Shown piece after piece: positions 60,115-64,000 of a DNA stretch of 64,000 bases. Source of the stretch: Mycoplasma bradburyae (GTDB lineage: Bacteria > Bacillota_I > Bacilli_A > Mycoplasmatales > Mycoplasmoidaceae); contig NZ_CP101415.1 of assembly GCF_024339025.1 (NCBI RefSeq), forward strand, positions 907,446 to 971,445, read 5' to 3'. The notes below the pieces were generated by a model. The model saw nothing but the letters and a program-made list of their open reading frames with translations, was not told the origin of the DNA and did not search any database. Position numbers and translations under genes: made by a program. The first letter of the stretch is position 1, and the number at the start of each line of letters is the position of its first letter.

Positions 60115-60510
60115 TCCACTATTTTTTCTGCTTATTTTAGCTACATTAAAATATAAATATTTTAATGTAATTATACTAGCTTTTTTTGAAAAATTCAAGT
60201 ATTATATATAAGTAAAATATAATAACTTTTAACTATATTACTATGTAATATAGTTAGCTTAAAAATTATAACAGACATTTTTTAAATTTTTAATAAAAAC
60301 ACTAAAAACAGCAGTTTTCCACACCTAAAACCCTTTAAAATCAATGTTTTTGAATAAAAAATAAGTAAATTAGGTACTTTATAAGGTGTTTTTATTACCT
60401 AAAAGTACCAAAACACACTTCTTACAGATCAAACACTAAGCCAGAATGAATCCATCTAACCCTATGTCATTAAACTTGCATAAAGCATAGTTTTTTTAGT
60501 TAAACAGGCT

Positions 60511-62660
60511 TAATATTATAACAATATTACTATTAATAATAGTTTTTTAATATTAAAAAAATATTGTTTATTTAACCGTAATTTTTAGAAAATATTAGAA
60601 AAGACTATTACAAACAGTAAAACATTTTTTATAAAAAACTATATTAAAAAATAATACAGAAATATATCAATAAATATATGATAAATAACAATATTAAAAG
60701 GCTATTGTTATTTTTATAAGATAAACACAAGAGCTTATCTATTAATGGGATAAAGAATAATACGAAGGTAACAATATTATTAAAGTATTACGGCAATAAA
60801 GCGTTAAGTAATTATCAATAGCATTCACAATATTCAAACAATATTATAAGAATATTATGAATAAATTAACCAATAATCCTTAATATTACAACAATATTAT
60901 AAAAATATTGTTCTCTAAAAATTAACAATAAGTCTTAATATTAAAGTAATATTATTAAAATATTGTCGTCCAATTAAATTATTAATAAGTATCGATACTA
61001 CAATAATATTATTAAAATATTGTTCATAATATTATTTTAATAATCCTTTATATATCAATAATATTATAAAAATATTATTATAAAACCCTTTATTTATAAA
61101 CAATATTATTTTAATACTAAAAAATAAAAAGAAAAGTATTAATTGAAGTAGCTATTATAAATCAATATTATGTGTATAGCGGTTAAAAAAGAGATATACT
61201 AAAACAATATTATATTAATATTATTAATATTCCCGACTATTTTTATAGTTTATTAAATAACTTTATCAATAAGATTAATATTAAGACATATTAGTCTTAT
61301 TAAAATAATATGAAAATAATATTATTGTATTTTTCTTATTAGTTTTGTTTGGTAGTCAATAAACAATGATATTTTGATAATATTAAAAAATATTGTTTAT
61401 TTATTAATAGCTGATAATAGACGAATAATAATCAATATCAACAATAGAATTAAAAGTAATATTAAAACAATATTATAAAAATATACTCAATAGACAAGAT
61501 ATAAAAGTAAATATAAACAAATAATATTAATTTAATATTGTTTTTATTTTAAGTGTTTAGTAAGTATTTAAAGCTTATTATTTAAATAATATTATTAATA
61601 TTCTTAAATATGGATATAGTTTATAAAAGACCTAAAACAACATAATATTATTTAAGTATTGAATACGAATAATAAATACTAAATAGATATTTTATTAATA
61701 TTAAGCGGTTTATATGAACGGAATATTTAAATAATATTAAAATAATATTGTTATTTATAGGTAATAAATATTAATCATTAATAGGTAATCTTAAAATATA
61801 GCGATATACGGCGTATATAAATGTATTGCGACCGATAATAGTAATGACCAATGATTTACTATTGATTAAAGAATAAGATCACTTAAAGCTAGTGTATAAT
61901 AATATATTTATAATATTAATTTAATATTGTAATAAAAAACCGGATATTAGCTATTATTAGAGCAAAAACAGGATAATGTATTCAATATTAAAACTGATAT
62001 ACGTAGCACAATATTATTTAAATATTATTTAAGAATCTCAAAATATAAGCTCAATATAGACAATATTAAAACAATATTACATTTATTAAAATATAGTGAA
62101 CAATATAGAAATGTCACAATACTAAAACAATATTATTAAATATTGCTAAATTATCATTAGTTTTATTGAATATTACAAATAACCTTATCTCGAAACAAAC
62201 TTAAACATAAGCTCTTAAAAATAAAGCTATTTATAGAAATAAATCCTAAAACATTATTAACTATGACTTTAAAAAACAAAATTGAATAGTAAAAGATAAC
62301 ATTTAGCTAATCTAGCTCAAAATAATTAAATAATACTATTGCTACAGCCCTTTAAAAGGTTTTTAAAAACGAAATAAAACAGCTTAATTATTTTCTTGAT
62401 ATGTTTTGTAATTAAATTTATTAACTAAAACTATACGAAAAGATATAAGAAAATATAAGAAGATTATTAAGAATATATACCACTCATAATATTTTTTAAT
62501 ATTAATAAAATATTGTTAAAAATACCGTTGAATATTAAAAATATTGTTGTTTTTAACAATTAATACCATATAAGGTTATTTTTATTTACTTATAAAGGTT
62601 AATACATACAATAATATTATTTTAATATCAATATTATATTGTTATAATATTATTAACGAT
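60511..62660. repeat. Origin region with an array of 19-bp interrupted palindromes
   Basis: No gene is found on either strand between dnaN (60048) and parA (62667). The interval is over 80 percent A/T. It holds more than twenty copies of (C/T)AATATT-N5-AATATT(G/A), for instance near 60511, 60548, 60835, 60890, 60945, 61000, 61060, 61450, 61520, 61725, 61910, 62010, 62060, 62500 and 62610. The central five bases vary (ATAAA, ATTAA, AAAAC, AATTT, ATTTT). Some copies have 3-4 central bases, and some half-sites carry one change (AGTATTG). Spacing is irregular, often 50-70 bp in 60880-61110. A stretch with few repeats lies at 62160-62480. Possible roles: partition centromere, origin unwinding element, or both. 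Confidence 0.75.
62643..62648 (+). promoter_or_regulatory. parA promoter -10 box
   Basis: TATAAT at 62643-62648 lies 18 bp before the ATG at 62667 and sits within the last palindromes of the array, so a protein bound there could repress parA. No Shine-Dalgarno sequence is visible; the transcript would have a leader of about ten bases. Confidence 0.55.
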
Positions 62661-62666
62661 TAAACT

Positions 62667-63482
62667 ATGATCATATCATTCATTAATAATAAAGGTGGAG
62701 TTTTAAAGACTACATTAGCAACCAATATATGCGCAGTGTTTTCTAAATTCTTTCCTAAAACAAGATCTGTAATTGTAGACCTTGACGGTCAAGGTAATGT
62801 GTCTGCAACATTCGGGCAACACCCTGAAAGATTAAAAAATACTCTTATCGATATTTTTAGAGGTGAAAAAGATATTGATGACTGTGTATTAAATGTATTT
62901 ACTGGTATAGATATACTTCCTTCTAATCATGAACTAAGTTTCGTTGATATGGATGTAGCTAGAAAAGAATACAAATTATCAGTAATAAAAAATATTATTG
63001 AGAAATTGGATGAAACTTATGACTTTGTATTCTTAGACACTCCTCCAGCAATGTCTACAATAGTTTCAGTATCAATGCACATATCTGATGTTATTGTTAT
63101 TCCGTTTGAACCTGATCAATATTCTATATTAGGTTTATTAAGAGTTATTGATACTATTGAAACATTTAAAGAAAGAAACGAAGATTTAAAGGTATTAGTG
63201 GTACCAACTAAAGTTAATGTTAGAACGAAACTACATAACGATATCTTAAGTATTGTTAAAACTAAAATAAATAAAAAGAACATTCCTTTAAGTAAAAACA
63301 TTGTTTCATTTACCACTAAATCTTCAGCATCAGTAGGTTATGAAAAATTACCAATTGTTCTAATTAATCAAAAATCTAAGTATCAACAAGAATATATCGA
63401 AATAACTAAAGAGATTATTAATCTAATTAGAGAAACAATTAAAGAAAAGAAAGAGAGAGAAAGTAAACAAGATGGAGAATAA
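62667..63482 (+). CDS. parA: ParA/Soj-family partition ATPase
   Basis: 271 aa, no TGA codon. The deviant Walker A motif reads NNKGGVLKTTLATN, with Leu where most ParA proteins have Gly (KGGVGKT). The A' motif is VIVDLDGQGNVSATFG and Walker B is FVFLDTPPAMSTIV. There is no N-terminal helix-turn-helix domain, so it is a small ParA as in chromosomal Soj and plasmid type Ib systems. ParA dimers bind DNA with ATP and pull a centromere-bound partner. It overlaps the next gene by 11 bp and is preceded by the palindrome array. The first gene to the right of the origin. Confidence 0.9.
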   Translation: MIISFINNKGGVLKTTLATNICAVFSKFFPKTRSVIVDLDGQGNVSATFGQHPERLKNTLIDIFRGEKDIDDCVLNVFTGIDILPSNHELSFVDMDVARKEYKLSVIKNIIEKLDETYDFVFLDTPPAMSTIVSVSMHISDVIVIPFEPDQYSILGLLRVIDTIETFKERNEDLKVLVVPTKVNVRTKLHNDILSIVKTKINKKNIPLSKNIVSFTTKSSASVGYEKLPIVLINQKSKYQQEYIEITKEIINLIRETIKEKKERESKQDGE

Positions 63483-63996
63483 TAAAAAACCTAAGAAAAA
63501 GGAAAAAAGATTTACTGATCTTAGTGCTGACTTAGATGATGATCTAACAGAAGTTGATCCTGAGTACGAAGACGATAAAGAAGTTAAAATCGAAAAGAAT
63601 AAGGATAATAACTTAATCGACCCTAATGATCCCTTCTTTTATTCTGAAACTTACGAACAAACAAGAATCGATCTTATAAAAGATAAAAGAAGAGAAGAAA
63701 AGAAAGAAGAAAAAAGAGAACCAAAAATAGAAGAAATTAAAGAATCACCGGTAAAAATAACTAATTCTGAATATAAAACTGAATACAAACCTGAACAAAA
63801 AGAAGAAAAAGAATCTAAAGATGTTTATATAGATTCAAGTTTAGAAATTGCCGGACAAGAACCTTTAACTAGAGGTATGCATTTTTACACAAATTCTCGC
63901 GTTATTAGGAAAATTAGAGAATGTGCTAAAAGTAAAGGTTTAAGCATATCAAGATTAATAACAATGATTCTTGATAAAAGTATTAAAGAAGAATAG
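63472..63996 (+). CDS. Putative ParA partner with C-terminal ribbon-helix-helix domain
   Basis: 174 aa. The first ~130 residues are extremely charged and probably disordered (RRSEE-like Lys/Glu runs such as DKRREEKKEEKREPKIEEI). The last ~45 residues read GMHFYTNSRVIRKIRECAKS followed by KGLSISRLITMILDKS. This fits the RHH fold of CopG/Arc/ParG proteins: one strand with alternating residues, then a helix, a KGLS-type turn and a second helix. It is not ParB: no HTH or CTP-binding motif (GxxR) is seen. Its start lies inside the end of parA, so the two are made together. Likely centromere-binding protein and autoregulator (inference). Confidence 0.7.
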   Translation: MENNKKPKKKEKRFTDLSADLDDDLTEVDPEYEDDKEVKIEKNKDNNLIDPNDPFFYSETYEQTRIDLIKDKRREEKKEEKREPKIEEIKESPVKITNSEYKTEYKPEQKEEKESKDVYIDSSLEIAGQEPLTRGMHFYTNSRVIRKIRECAKSKGLSISRLITMILDKSIKEE

Positions 63997-64000
63997 AATA

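Noticed and set aside
60511..62660. CRISPR array
   Set aside because: The repeats are AT palindromes with variable spacing and no unique spacers, and there are no cas genes.
60511..62660. Palindromes as transcription terminators
   Set aside because: The stems are pure A/T, occur more than twenty times without genes between them, and lack a GC core.
63472..63996. ParB/Spo0J homologue
   Set aside because: No central HTH or CTP-binding motifs; the DNA-binding part is at the C-terminus and looks like RHH.

Overview
The window is a low-GC mollicute chromosome. Every long reading frame is interrupted by in-frame TGA that must be read as tryptophan (genetic code 4), and the run dnaN / J-domain protein / gyrB / gyrA / serS / tmk / holB / mnmE / tatD is the origin-proximal order known from Mycoplasma genitalium and M. 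pneumoniae. With ligA, an F1-like ATPase cluster and many N/Q-rich surface proteins, a pneumoniae-group species near M. gallisepticum is the most likely source (inference; no search was possible). All CDS coordinates below merge pieces across TGA-Trp codons.

Layout. (1) 1-4391, minus strand: distal part of an operon for an F1-like (type 2, X0) ATPase: homologues of MSC_0624, MSC_0623, gamma-like MSC_0622, epsilon-like MSC_0621 and the start of MSC_0620. The catalytic alpha/beta-like subunits should lie left of base 1. (2) 4764-18503, minus strand: six unrecognised membrane or surface genes: two small two-TM proteins with N/Q/P-rich tails at the flanks, a 1095-aa membrane-anchored protein, a 1197-aa lipoprotein with a hydrophobic segment, and a pair of paralogous 731- and 802-aa proteins. 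They sit directly upstream of the ATPase operon and may be its partners. (3) 18639-24066: housekeeping genes rlmB, cysS, ligA, a tRNA-Gly(GCC) with two tandem terminators, and msrA. (4) 24190-28263, plus strand: a SNF2 helicase and a small unknown gene. (5) 28332-41361, minus strand: six tandem paralogues of about 690-710 aa that resemble MIB / Protein M immunoglobulin-binding proteins. One is frameshifted, and four share an identical promoter-leader element. No partner IgG protease (MIP) is seen in the window.

(6) 41472-60048: an HD phosphohydrolase, gltX, folD, lgt, hprK, an Asn-rich membrane protein on the plus strand, then tatD, mnmE, holB, tmk, serS, gyrA, gyrB, J-domain protein and dnaN, mostly packed with overlaps or gaps of a few bases. 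(7) 60049-62666: a 2.6-kb gene-free, extremely AT-rich origin region. It has two perfect DnaA boxes beside dnaN and more than twenty copies of a 19-bp interrupted palindrome, (C/T)AATATT-N5-AATATT(G/A). (8) 62667-63996, plus strand: a small ParA ATPase overlapping a gene whose C-terminus is a ribbon-helix-helix domain. ParA, an RHH partner and a long array of heptad half-sites look like a plasmid-type (Ib) partition system installed at a chromosomal origin. This is the strongest candidate for an undescribed system here; the MIB-like array and the ATPase-linked surface block are next.
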